DNA of 64,000 bases from Streptomyces sp. SID13726 (GTDB taxonomy: Bacteria; Actinomycetota; Actinomycetes; Streptomycetales; Streptomycetaceae): NCBI RefSeq assembly GCF_010548375.1, contig NZ_JAAGLY010000005.1, forward strand, positions 62,001 to 126,000, in the 5' to 3' direction. The notes under the pieces were generated by a model. It was not told the origin of the DNA and ran no database searches. It was given only the letters and a program-made list of their open reading frames with translations. Both the position numbers and the translations under genes were made by a program. The first letter of the stretch is position 1; each line of letters begins with the position of its first letter. Below are positions 17,017-25,985 of the stretch, in pieces.

Positions 17017-18248
17017 ACCAGGTACGCCAGCGCCCCCGACACCAGCGTCCGCACCCCCGGACCCACCGTCGACAGATCCGGCGCGAAGTGCGGACTGTGG
17101 TTGCTCGGGACCGCGTCGAACTTCTCCATCAGGTCCTCGCCCGGTGCCGCGTCCCACACGTCGGCCGGGGTGGAGGTCACGAACCAGTAGGAGTACGGGA
17201 GTTCGCCGACCGCGAGCAGGGAGAAGTCCTCGCTGCCCATCGCCGGGCCCGAGTCGAAGACGGTGTCGGTGCCGAGGACCTCGCGGTGCACGGCGGCGAT
17301 GCGGTGGTCGGTCTCCGGGTCGTTGACGGTGACCGGGAAGGAGCCGCCGAGGGTGACCTCGGGCTCGCGCGGACAGCCCGCCGCGTGGCACTCGCCCTCG
17401 GCGATCCGGCGGATCGCGGCGAGCATGCGGTCCCGGACCGCCTCCGACTGGGTGCGCAGGTTCAGGGAGATGCGCGCGGTCGAGGGGATGACGTTCGGCG
17501 CCGTGCCCGCCTCGATCCGGCCGACGGTCAGGACCGCGGACTCGCGCGGCTTGATCTCCCGGCTGACAACCGTCTGGAGCCGCGTGACGATGTACGCGGC
17601 CGTCACCACCGGGTCGACGGTCGTCTCGGGCCGTGAGCCGTGCCCGCCCCGGCCGTGCACCACGATCTCCACGTCGGTCGTCGCCGACATGATCAGACCC
17701 GGCACATGCGCGTACAGGCCCGCCGGTCCCGGTGCCACATGCTGGCCCAGCAGCACGTCGGGGCGCGGGAAACGGTCGTAGAGCCCGTCCGCGACCATCG
17801 CGGCCGCCCCGCTGCCGGTCTCCTCGGCGGGCTGGCCCACCAGGAGCAGCGTCCCGGACCAGGTCTCCCGCCCGTCCGCGAGCGCCTTCGCCGCCCCCGC
17901 CAGCCAGGTCACGTGCAGGTCGTGCCCGCAGGCGTGCATGGCCCCGGGCCGCTCGGAGGCGTACGGCAGCCCGGTCCTCTCCTCGACCGGGAGGGCGTCC
18001 AGGTCGGCGCGGAGCAGGACCGTCGGCCCGTCGCCGTTGCGCAGGACCCCGGCGACCCCGGTGCCGGCGATACCTTCGGCGGTCTCGAACCCGGCCGCCC
18101 TCAGCCGCCCGGCGAGCAGCCCCGCCGTGCGGTGTTCCTCGAACGACAGCTCGGGGTGGCGGTGCAGATCCCGGTAGAAGTCCTCCAGATCGGGGAGCGG
18201 GAGGCCGGCGGTGAGCTCCAGCGCGGTACGGGCGGCGGCAGACGTCAT
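17013..18248 (-). CDS. M20 metallopeptidase / amidohydrolase
   Basis: 411 aa from ATG 18246-18248 (MTSAAARTALELTAGLPLPD). This is an M20D-type (IAA-amino acid hydrolase/HipO-like) amidohydrolase. The RDLHRHPELSFEEHRTAGLL start motif, the LLRADLDALPVEE strand, ACGHDLHV metal site, QPAEETGSGA catalytic Glu pair, GRGGHGSRPETTVDP lid-dimerisation region and C-terminal MGSEDFSLL ligand are all present. Such enzymes hydrolyse N-acyl amino acids or hippurate-like amides in the cytoplasm. The 3' end overlaps the convergent neighbour by 4 bp. Confidence 0.94.
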   Translation of the reverse strand: MTSAAARTALELTAGLPLPDLEDFYRDLHRHPELSFEEHRTAGLLAGRLRAAGFETAEGIAGTGVAGVLRNGDGPTVLLRADLDALPVEERTGLPYASERPGAMHACGHDLHVTWLAGAAKALADGRETWSGTLLLVGQPAEETGSGAAAMVADGLYDRFPRPDVLLGQHVAPGPAGLYAHVPGLIMSATTDVEIVVHGRGGHGSRPETTVDPVVTAAYIVTRLQTVVSREIKPRESAVLTVGRIEAGTAPNVIPSTARISLNLRTQSEAVRDRMLAAIRRIAEGECHAAGCPREPEVTLGGSFPVTVNDPETDHRIAAVHREVLGTDTVFDSGPAMGSEDFSLLAVGELPYSYWFVTSTPADVWDAAPGEDLMEKFDAVPSNHSPHFAPDLSTVGPGVRTLVSGALAYLV

Positions 18249-18364
18249 GCGGGCAGCGTAGGCGCCGCGGACGTCACCCGCATGGCCGCACATCCCGCGG
18301 CCGGGGGCCGGTCGCGCTGCTATCCACGAAGCAGGGGGACGGCATCCACCTAAGGAAGGCCAGC

Positions 18365-19177
18365 ATGGCCACGACCCTGTCCATAGATTTCACACAAGGC
18401 CTCAACGACGCCTGGTCGAAGGTCGCCCAGTTCGTTCCCAAGCTGGTCGCCTTCCTGGTCGTCCTGGCCATCGGCTGGTTCGTCTCGAAGATGATCGCCC
18501 GCGTCCTGGACCGGGTCCTGCGCAAGGTCGGCTCCGAGCGGCTGTCGGAACGCGCGGGCACCCAGCGGCTGCTGCGGGACTCCCAGTACGACATGACGGG
18601 CATCGTCTGCAAGATCGTCTACTACGCGCTGATGCTGATCACCCTCCAGCTCGCGCTCGGCGTCTTCGGCGACAACCCCGTCTCCACGATGATCAACGGC
18701 ATCGTCGCCTGGCTGCCGCGCGGCATCGTCGCGGTCGTCCTGATCGTGGTCGCCATGGCCATCGCCAACGCGGTCCGGGGCATCGTCGGCGGCGCCCTGT
18801 CGTCGGTCTCCTACGGCCGTACGGTCGCCACCGTCCTGTGGGCCTGCATCCTCGCCCTCGGTGTCATAGCCGCCCTCGGCCAGGCGGGCATCGCCCGGGA
18901 CGTCACCCGGCCGCTGCTGTACGCGGCGCTCGCCACCGTCGTCGGTGTCCTGGTCGTCGGTGTCGGCGGCGGCATGATCCAGCCGATGCGGCAGCGCTGG
19001 GAGCGGATGCTGACCACGGTGGAGACCGAGTCGACGCGCGCCAGGGGCAGCATGAGCGCCTACCAGGCGGGCCGCGAGGACGCCATGCGCGGCCAGCCGG
19101 CGCGGGAGCGCACGGACCTGCCGGGCGGCACCGGCATGCAGGGCGGTACCGGTATGCCGGGCGGCACCGACATGTGA
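18365..19177 (+). CDS. MscS-like TM-helix repeat membrane protein (CmpX type)
   Basis: 270 aa. Five hydrophobic helices include KLVAFLVVLAIGWFVSKMI, KIVYYALMLITLQLALGVFG, GIVAVVLIVVAMAIANAV, TVLWACILALGVIAALG and LLYAALATVVGVLVVGVGGG. The FVPKLVAFLVVLAIGWFVSK and LPRGIVAVVLIVVAMAIANA segments match the conserved TM-helix repeat (pfam05552) found in mechanosensitive-channel relatives, but no MscS beta domain follows. The C-terminus carries three GGTG/DM-type short repeats (GGTGMQGGTGMPGGTDM). A role in osmotic or membrane-tension response is a family-level inference. Confidence 0.83.
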   Translation: MATTLSIDFTQGLNDAWSKVAQFVPKLVAFLVVLAIGWFVSKMIARVLDRVLRKVGSERLSERAGTQRLLRDSQYDMTGIVCKIVYYALMLITLQLALGVFGDNPVSTMINGIVAWLPRGIVAVVLIVVAMAIANAVRGIVGGALSSVSYGRTVATVLWACILALGVIAALGQAGIARDVTRPLLYAALATVVGVLVVGVGGGMIQPMRQRWERMLTTVETESTRARGSMSAYQAGREDAMRGQPARERTDLPGGTGMQGGTGMPGGTDM

Positions 19178-19201
19178 CCCGCCGGTCCCGGACACGGGAA
19201 A

Positions 19202-19241
19202 GCGGCCGCCGGCACCAGGGGGAGTGGGTGCCGGCGGCCGC
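19202..19241. terminator. Bidirectional terminator
   Basis: A perfect 15-bp stem (19202-19216 with 19227-19241) and a 10-nt loop, between the convergent MscS-like and NLP genes. Confidence 0.88.
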
Positions 19242-19259
19242 CGTACGGGGGGTGACGCG

Positions 19260-20033
19260 TCAGAAGGCGGGGACCGCGGAGGGGCGGGCCTTGTTGACGT
19301 TGCTGAGGAAGTTCTTGCCGATCTGGAAGTTGGCGTTGCCCCAGTTCTGGTTCAGCTTGTCCTGGAGGTTCTTGTTCAGCCCGGCGAAGTTGACCAGCGC
19401 GGGCGTGTCCCAGTTGCCGTTGCCCCAGGCGATCGGCTTCTCGCCCCACTTGGCGAAGCGGAAGGCGTGGGTGCTCGGACCGTCCTTGTGGTAGACGATC
19501 TCGACGTGGTTGCCGTTCATCGGCACCTCGTTGATCGGGTGGGTGCTGTACCCGCCGTGCCGGGAGGCGGCCAGATAGCGCGGCTTCTCCTCGCCCTGCT
19601 TCTGGAACACCACGACGGACTCCCAGTCGTGGCGGTGCCCGCACTCGGTGATGCTGGTGGGGTCGCACTGGTCCTTCTCGAAGTACAGCGTGTACGCGTA
19701 GGCGCACCAGCCGTTCTTGCACAGGGACTGCGCGTAGGTGTTCGCCTTGCCGAGGTGGTTGGTGCGGCAGCCGCCGGTGAGCGAGCCGGACGGGTTGAGA
19801 CCACCGTTGACGTTGCCGTTCGCGTCGACGGCGGCGGCCGGGAAGCAGCTGTCCGAGTCGTAGTCGAAGTACGGCATGTACTTGTTCTGGAAGGTGGTTC
19901 CGCTCCACGGCAGCGGGTTCAGGATGCCCGCGCTGGCGCTGCCTGCCATGCCGACGGCCAGGGCGGCGGCGCTGCCGATGACGAGCGCGGCCTTGCCGAG
20001 GCGGGACTTCGTGCTGTTCTTGGTCTGGGGCAT
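19260..20033 (-). CDS. NPP1/NLP family secreted protein (necrosis-inducing-like)
   Basis: 257 aa from ATG 20031-20033 (MPQTKNSTKSRLGKAALVIG). A Sec signal peptide ends near SASAG, about residue 38. The mature part has the NLP hallmark heptapeptide GHRHDWE (about residues 132-138), the upstream DYDSDSCFPAAAVD segment and several conserved cysteines (Cys in ECGHR, GWCAYAY, GGCRTN). NLPs of oomycetes, fungi and some bacteria bind sphingolipids in plant membranes and cause leakage. In actinobacteria they are often present with unclear targets. Acidic metal-binding residues near the heptapeptide appear intact, so activity is plausible. Confidence 0.93.
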   Translation of the reverse strand: MPQTKNSTKSRLGKAALVIGSAAALAVGMAGSASAGILNPLPWSGTTFQNKYMPYFDYDSDSCFPAAAVDANGNVNGGLNPSGSLTGGCRTNHLGKANTYAQSLCKNGWCAYAYTLYFEKDQCDPTSITECGHRHDWESVVVFQKQGEEKPRYLAASRHGGYSTHPINEVPMNGNHVEIVYHKDGPSTHAFRFAKWGEKPIAWGNGNWDTPALVNFAGLNKNLQDKLNQNWGNANFQIGKNFLSNVNKARPSAVPAF

Positions 20034-20170
20034 GAGAGGCAGCCTGGCAACCCGCACGTTGATAGGCAGCTCATTTCGTCACTGAAATCAACGCGATCAA
20101 TCCGCATGGCCCACAATCCCCACGTGTATCCGTCATCAACCTCACATCTTGTGTTCGTTTACGACGGATC

Positions 20171-23100
20171 GTGCGCAAACGTACGTTGTCGCCCATGGGA
20201 CGCCCCGAACGACCGCTGGACCCGGACGCAGGTCCCGTCCAGCGCCTCGCACACGAGCTGAGGGAACTGCGCAGATCCGCGGGCTCCCCCTCGTACCGGG
20301 CCATGTCGGCGCTCGGCGGCTTCTCCGCGACCACCCTGTCCCAGGCCGCCGCCGGTGAACGGCTGCCGTCGCTCGCCGTCGTCCAGGGATACGTCCGGGC
20401 CTGCGGCGGCGACCTTGGGGAGTGGGAACCGCGCTGGAAGGAGGCGGAGTCGCGGCTGAACGAGGCGGGCCGGGAGGAACCGGCCGACGCGGCGCCGCCC
20501 TACCGGGGCCTCGCCCGCTTCGAACCCGACGACCACGACCTGTTCTTCGGCCGCGACCGCATGCTCGACCAGCTGCACCGGCTGGTGTGCGACCACCGGT
20601 TCGCGGTGCTGTTCGGGGCGTCCGGCAGCGGAAAGTCCTCCCTGCTGCGCGCCGGCCTCATCCCCCGCCTCCGGCAGGAGACGGCCCGCCGCGAGCGCCC
20701 GGCGGTGCTGCGCGTCCTGACCCCCGGACCCCGGCCCGCCGCCACCTACGCGCATCTGCTGACCCCGGCCGAGGGCGAGCGGGAGAGCTGGGTCGTGGTC
20801 GACCAGTTCGAGGAGGTCTTCACCCTCTGCCACGACCCGCGGGAGCGCTCCCGCTTCATCGACCTGCTGCTGGCCGCCCGCGACCCGGACAGCCGGCTGC
20901 GGGTCCTGATCACCGTACGGGCCGACTTCTACGCCCGCTGCGCCGAGCACCGCGCCCTCGCGGACGCCCTGGGCGACGCCGGGCTGCTGCTCGGCCCGAT
21001 GACGGCGGACGAGCTGAAGGAGACGGTCGTAGGGCCCGCGCAGGCGGTCGGGCACCTGGTCGAGCGGGAGCTGACCGCGCGGCTCGTCGAGGACGTCCTC
21101 GGCCGCCCCGGCGGACTGCCGATGCTCTCCCACGTGCTCCTGGAGACCTGGCGGCGGCGCAAGGGCCGGCTGCTGACCCTGGCCGCGTACGAGGCGGCCG
21201 GCGGAGTGCACGGCGCCATCGCGGCGAGCGCCGAGGAGGTGTACGGCCGGCTGTCCCCGGCACAGGCCCGCACCGCCCGGCAGCTGCTGCTGCGGATGGT
21301 CGAGCCGGGCCACGGCACCCCCGACACCCGGCGCCCGCTCGGCCGGACCGAACTCGACGAGTGCGCCGACCCGGAGACGCCGGTCGTGGTGGACCGGCTG
21401 GCCAGGGCCCGGCTGCTGACCGTGGACGAGGAGGGCGTGCAGCTCGCCCACGAGGCCCTGATCACCTGCTGGCCCCGGCTGGACGGCTGGATCGAGGAGG
21501 AGCGCGACCTGCTGCGCCGCCGGCGCCGGCTGAGCGACGCCGCCGCCGACTGGGAGTCCGCCGGACGCGACCCCGGCGCCCTGTACCGGGGCGCCCGGCT
21601 CGACGAGGCGCGCAAACTGCTGACGGACGAGGGGAGCGCCGGTTTCCTCACCGCGCCGGAGCGGACGTATCTCGACGCCTCGCTGGCCGCCCGCGACGCC
21701 GACGACCTCGCCGCCGCCGCGACCGCGCGCCGGGGCCGACGGCTGCGCACCGCGCTCTCCGCGCTCCTGGTGGTGGCGCTGGTCGCGGGCCTGGCCGCCT
21801 ACCAGCAGCACCGCGACAACCAGCGCCGGCGCACCGACGACGCGGCCCGCCGGGTCGCCGAGATAGCCGACGCGATGCGCACCACCGACCCGCGCACCGC
21901 CCAGCTGCTCGGCGCCGCCGCCTAGCGGGTCGCCGAACTCCCCGAGACCCGCCGGGCCCTGCTCGGCTCCCTCACCCAGCCCGAGACGGACACCTTCACC
22001 GACCCGGCGCCGGGCGACACCCCGCAGCGGCTGCTCACCGGCTCGGGGCGCGTCCTGCTCAGCGTCGAGGACGGCGTCTGGCGCACCTGGGACGTGCCGG
22101 GGCACCGCCGGATCGCCTCGGGCCGGCTGCCGGAGAGCGGCTCCGTGCTCGCCGTCTCCCCCGACGCGCGGCTGTTCGCGGTGCAGATCGCCGGGGCGGG
22201 CGTACGGCTGTGGGACGCGACGGCCGTGCGGTGGACGGCCGCCCCGGCGCTGCCCGCCGACACGGCCGACGTCCGCTTCACCGCCGACGGCCGGGCCTAC
22301 GCGGCCGACCGCATGGCCGACGACACGGTGACCCTGCGCTCGGTCGCCGGCGGCCGCCCGCTCCTCTCCACCCGCGCCCTCGGCCTCGCCGACGTGGCCC
22401 CGAGCGCGGACGGCGGCCGGGTCGCCGTCTGCCCGGCCGGGCGGCGCACCCCCGAGGTCCGCGACACCGCGAGCGGCCGGGTGCTGCCGGGCCACTGGAC
22501 GGCCGTCGCCGACGCCTGCGCCGACGGGGACACCTCGATGCTGGTGGCCGGCGAGGGCAGCGGCCACCGGTTCGCCGCCGTCACCGCGGGCGCGATCCGG
22601 GTCTGGGACACCGGCTCCGGCGACCAGGTAGCCGAGATCGCCGACGCGCACGTGTCGTACGCCGCCTTCAGCCGCGACGGTGCCTTCCTCGCCACCGGCG
22701 ACGGCCAGGAGCTGCGCGTGTGGCGGCTCTCCGACCCCGAGACCCCCGTCTTCCGCCGCTCCCTCAACAACCAGCACCTGTACGGCGGTCTCGCCTGGGA
22801 CCCCCGCAGGCCCGAGCTGCGCTACCTGGAGGGCGGCACCGTCCACACCCTCGACCTGGGCAGCGCCGTCGGCCCCGGCTGGCGCGCCGACCCCGTGTCC
22901 GACGTGCGGTTCGGCCCGGACGGCCGGACCCGGGCCACCGTACGGCTCGTCGGCGACGACTACGTCTTCCAGCTGTACTCCACGCGCGCGGGGAGCCCCG
23001 GACGCACCCTGCCGCCGGTGCGGCTGCCCGTCTCCAGCGACCCGTCCGCCCCCGTCCTGGCGGTCGACGCGCTGCCCCTGATGGCGTTCGCCCCGGACGG

Positions 23101-23941
23101 CTCCGCCTTCGTCTACGGCGTCTCCGCGCCCGGCGCGGACGCCCGCACCCAGCACTTCACCCTGTGGGACCTGCGGCTCGGCCGGGCCCGCGCCACCCTG
23201 GACCTGCCCGGGCGGGCGGTCAGCACGCTCGCCCTCGGCCCCGGCGGACGCACCCTGTACGTCTCCCGCCCGGCGGGGTACGAAGAGCCGAGCGGCGAGG
23301 TCCGCGACGAGGTCTGGGACACCGGGCGCGGGCGCCGGACCGCCGTGCTCGACGGGATGGCGAGCACCGACCTCGCCGTCGACCCGGGCGGCCGGCTCCT
23401 CGTCGGCGACGGCCGCACCGCCCGGCTGCCGTCCGGCCGGGTGAGCCGCCACGACCTGGTCCAGGGCGAGGAGGTCGGCGCCCTCGCCTTCAGCGCGGAC
23501 GGCGCGCTGCTCGCGGCCGGTGACCAGACGGGGCGGGTCGCCCTGTGGGACGGTGCGCTGAAGCGCCGGGCGGGCGTGCTGCGCAACGTCTTCCCCGGCC
23601 CGCTCGGCGACACCCCGGAGGCCGTCTCCGCGCTCGCCTTCGACCCGGACGGCCGCACCCTCGCCGTCGGCGGCGACGCGGGCACCCTCCAGCTCTGGGA
23701 CGTGCAGACCCTCCAGCCGCTCGGCGGCCCGCTGACCACGCCGGGCGAGCGCGTCGACTCGCTGGCCTTCAGCGCCGACGGCACCACGCTGTACGCGGGC
23801 GGCGCGCACGTCCCCTTCCAGCGGTACGTCATCACCCCCGAGCAGGCGGTCGCCCGGGTCTGCGCCCGCGCGGGCGGGGACCTCACCAGGGCGCAGTGGC
23901 GGACGTACATCCCCGACGCGGGGTACCGGAAGATCTGCTGA
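20171..23941 (+). pseudogene. nSTAND1 NTPase with XRE-type N-terminus and WD40 propeller, split by an in-frame amber codon
   Basis: One reading frame runs from the start (GTG 20171 or, more likely, ATG 20195, MGRPERPLDPDAGPVQ) to the stop at 23941. The only interruption is a TAG at 21923-21925. Upstream half (to 21925): a small helical HTH-like domain (SYRAMSALGGFSATTLSQAA), then the nSTAND1 core (FFGRDRML; P-loop GASGSGKSSLLRAG near residue 141; Walker B VVVDQFEEVFTLC), and a membrane helix (ALSALLVVALVAGLAAY). Downstream half: WD40-type beta-propeller blades (FSADGALLAAGDQTGRVALW; FDPDGRTLAVGGDAGTLQLW) ending in VCARAGGDLTRAQW. A single G-to-A change (TGG to TAG) would restore a Trp, as expected in the GAAAWRVAE context. 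The second half could start only from an internal GTG (22094). A sequencing error is possible. Confidence 0.8.
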
Positions 23942-24021
23942 CGCGACTTTGCGGAACCTTTGGGATGCGTGTGTCCGTTGGTCGGGGTGAGAGCACTCAG
24001 ACGACTACCGAGGTGACGTCA

Positions 24022-24630
24022 ATGGCACTGTTCGACCGGCTCAAGGACCAGGCCAAGAACATCCAGCAGCAGGTCCAGGGCGGACGCGGGACGACCACCG
24101 GCGGCGCGGCTCCCGGCCACGGCTCTCCGTACGGCACCTCGCAGGGCGCCGGCGCGCACGGCGGATCGCAGGGCGGTGCGCGCGGCGGTTCGCGGGCCCA
24201 GCTCGTCGGTGTGCTGAAGTCGCAGCTCGGGTCCCTGAAGACCGAGTTGAAGAGCGGCGCCTACCGGGACGCGAGCATGGCGATGTGCGCCCTGGTCGCG
24301 GCGGCGGACGGGCAGGTGGACGGCGCCGAGATCCAGCAGATGGAGTCGCTGATCCTGGGCAACGACGTGTTGCAGAACTTCCCGCCGGAGCAGCTGCGCA
24401 CGCGTTTCCACAAGCATGTGGACCAGCTCACCCGCAACTTCCCGCAGGGCAAGGCCGAGGCGCTCCAGGAGATCGCCAAGGCCGCCAAGAAGCCCACCGA
24501 GGCCCGCGCGGTCGTCCAGACCGGCATCGTCATCGCCGGCGCCGACGGCCACTTCTCCCAGGCGGAGCAGTCGATCCTGCGCGAGGCCTGCGCGGCGCTG
24601 GGGGTGGACCCCGCGGAGTTCCAGCTCTGA
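24022..24630 (+). CDS. TerB-family tellurite-resistance-like protein
   Basis: 202 aa from ATG 24022. The first 70 residues are Gly/Ser/Gln-rich and flexible. The TerB domain follows, with its two acidic helix-loop motifs: CALVAAADGQVDGAEIQQME and VIAGADGHFSQAEQSILREA. TerB is a small all-helical, probably metal-binding protein near the inner membrane, linked to tellurite, phage and envelope stress responses. No other ter genes are adjacent. A gap of about 80 bp follows the disrupted nSTAND gene. The end meets the convergent gene at a 14-nt palindrome (24629-24642). Confidence 0.9.
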   Translation: MALFDRLKDQAKNIQQQVQGGRGTTTGGAAPGHGSPYGTSQGAGAHGGSQGGARGGSRAQLVGVLKSQLGSLKTELKSGAYRDASMAMCALVAAADGQVDGAEIQQMESLILGNDVLQNFPPEQLRTRFHKHVDQLTRNFPQGKAEALQEIAKAAKKPTEARAVVQTGIVIAGADGHFSQAEQSILREACAALGVDPAEFQL

Positions 24631-24640
24631 GGGAGCTCCC

Positions 24641-24940
24641 TCAGCCGAGCAGGTCGTGCCGCGTCACCAGCCAGCTGATGGCGGTGAGGCGGCACACCGC
24701 GAAGTCGTGCCCGACGGGCTCCCGCCAGTCGATCTCCCCGAGCGCGTCGAGAAACCCGAGCGCGTAGTCGGCGAGCTCCTCCCGGCGCGGCGCCCGCGGC
24801 ACCAGCCCCGCACTCCCACCCCCGAGCCGCTCCCGCACCTCCGCCACATGCTGATCCACGGCGGCCACGAAGCCGGGCTCGAACGCGAACTCCGCGAACC
24901 GGGGCGCGAAGGAGCTGCTGATCTTGGCCAAGGGGGACAT
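24641..24940 (-). CDS. Conserved small protein (DUF6401-like)
   Basis: 99 aa from ATG 24938-24940 (MSPLAKISSSFAPRFAEFAF). It is predicted to be helical, with a conserved block WREPVGHDFAVCRLTAISWL near the C-terminus. It resembles small streptomycete proteins annotated as DUF6401 (natural-product-associated), though this assignment is from memory of the pattern only. The gene is convergent with the TerB gene and divergent from Uma2. A ribosome site (GGAGGA-like) precedes the start on the minus strand. Confidence 0.7.
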   Translation of the reverse strand: MSPLAKISSSFAPRFAEFAFEPGFVAAVDQHVAEVRERLGGGSAGLVPRAPRREELADYALGFLDALGEIDWREPVGHDFAVCRLTAISWLVTRHDLLG

Positions 24941-25057
24941 TCCTCCACGGTAAAGGTGGGTTTCGTGGGGGAGGAGGGGGGTTCGGGATGGTTTCCGTCA
25001 CATACGCCGTCACACGTACGATGGGATGGCCTGGCGGCTCCCGAAGGAGATGGCTGT

Positions 25058-25672
25058 ATGAGTGAGCAGACCGTCTACCGGCATCTGCGTGAGCTGCGTG
25101 AGCACTTCACGCCGCCATCCGGCTTCACGTATCCGGAGATCAGTGACGGGACCTTCGTCATGATGATGAGCCCCCGCCCTCGTCACCAGGTCACCGCCAA
25201 GGATGTCGCACGTCAGCTGGACCCGCAGCTTCCCGACGGGATACTCACCTTCGAAGCCACCGACACCGATGACGACGGTCTGGGCAAGCTCCGGGTCCCC
25301 GATCTCATCGTCACCGCACGCGAGGCGATGCTGACCGACGGCCCGCTGGACCCGCGTGAGATCTTCCTCGCCATCGAGATCGTGTCGCCGTCCAACCCGA
25401 GCAACGACTACGAGGTCAAGAGCCGCGACTATCCCGCCATGGGCATCGGCCACTACCTCATTCTCGATCCCCGCGACGGCACCTGGACCTACCAGTGGGG
25501 CATCGACACCAGCGCCGGGCGTCCCTGTTACGCCAACCGTCTCCGCAAGCAGCCGTACGGCACCCCGCTGGCCGTCGCCACCGACCTCGGCACCTGGAAG
25601 CTCGACACGAGTGAACTGCCGCTCTACAGCCGGAAGGACATGATGCTGGGCCCGGAGACCGACGGGACGTGA
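25058..25672 (+). CDS. Uma2-family PD-(D/E)XK nuclease-fold protein
   Basis: 204 aa from ATG 25058, with GAAGGAGA upstream. Conserved Uma2 features in order: YPEISDGTFVMMMSP, PDLIVTAREA (Asp of the active site), FLAIEIVSPSNPSNDYEVKS (Glu-x-Val/Ile and Ser, then Lys) and YPAMGIGHYLILDP. The residues expected for a metal-dependent nuclease are present. Uma2 proteins are very numerous in Streptomyces and their biological targets are unknown. Confidence 0.92.
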   Translation: MSEQTVYRHLRELREHFTPPSGFTYPEISDGTFVMMMSPRPRHQVTAKDVARQLDPQLPDGILTFEATDTDDDGLGKLRVPDLIVTAREAMLTDGPLDPREIFLAIEIVSPSNPSNDYEVKSRDYPAMGIGHYLILDPRDGTWTYQWGIDTSAGRPCYANRLRKQPYGTPLAVATDLGTWKLDTSELPLYSRKDMMLGPETDGT

Positions 25673-25688
25673 CCGTCCTGGGCCGGGC

Positions 25689-25895
25689 TCACTGCGCGGT
25701 GCGGCCGGTGTCCTGCTGGGTCTGCTCGGCCTGTTCGGTGGGGTGGGGTTCCGTGGCTCTCGCCGGGCCCGTGTTCGCCGCGAGGATCAGGGTGGCGACG
25801 GCCACGATCGCGGCGGCGAGACCCCTGGTGTAACGCGCGGTGGTGCTGGTGCGTTCGAGCACGGCGACCTCGCTGCGGTGACGGTGAGAATCCAT
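25689..25895 (-). CDS. Small exported or membrane protein
   Basis: 68 aa from ATG 25893-25895. A positively charged start (MDSHRHRSEVAVLERTSTTA) leads to one hydrophobic segment (GLAAAIVAVATLILAANTG) and a Gln/Glu-rich tail. It could be a single-pass membrane protein or a secreted peptide. It is divergent from the XRE-TPR regulator, and the shared promoter region contains palindromes, so the regulator may control it. Confidence 0.6.
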   Translation of the reverse strand: MDSHRHRSEVAVLERTSTTARYTRGLAAAIVAVATLILAANTGPARATEPHPTEQAEQTQQDTGRTAQ

Positions 25896-25907
25896 GGCGG
25901 TGACAAC

Positions 25908-25937
25908 GTATTAAGCGGGGTTAATACGCCGTTTAAC
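25908..25937. promoter_or_regulatory. Palindromic operator in front of the XRE-TPR regulator
   Basis: A perfect 7-bp inverted repeat, GTATTAA-N6-TTAATAC (25908-25927), is followed by a second palindrome GTTTAAC (25931-25937). The pair is AT-rich in a GC-rich genome and sits between divergent genes, 12 bp from one start and about 50 bp from the other. Autoregulation is the natural inference. Confidence 0.55.
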
Positions 25938-25985
25938 CTAGGGGCTGCGGGAGCCGAACGGCAAGAGGGACTTGGGGAGTTGGCC

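Noticed and set aside
20159..23809. A 1216-codon minus-strand frame opposite the nSTAND gene
   Set aside because: Shadow of the high-GC coding strand; no ribosome site or recognisable domain.
24022..24630. A complete ter (tellurite) operon
   Set aside because: Only a TerB gene is here; no terC/D/E/Z homologues adjoin it.
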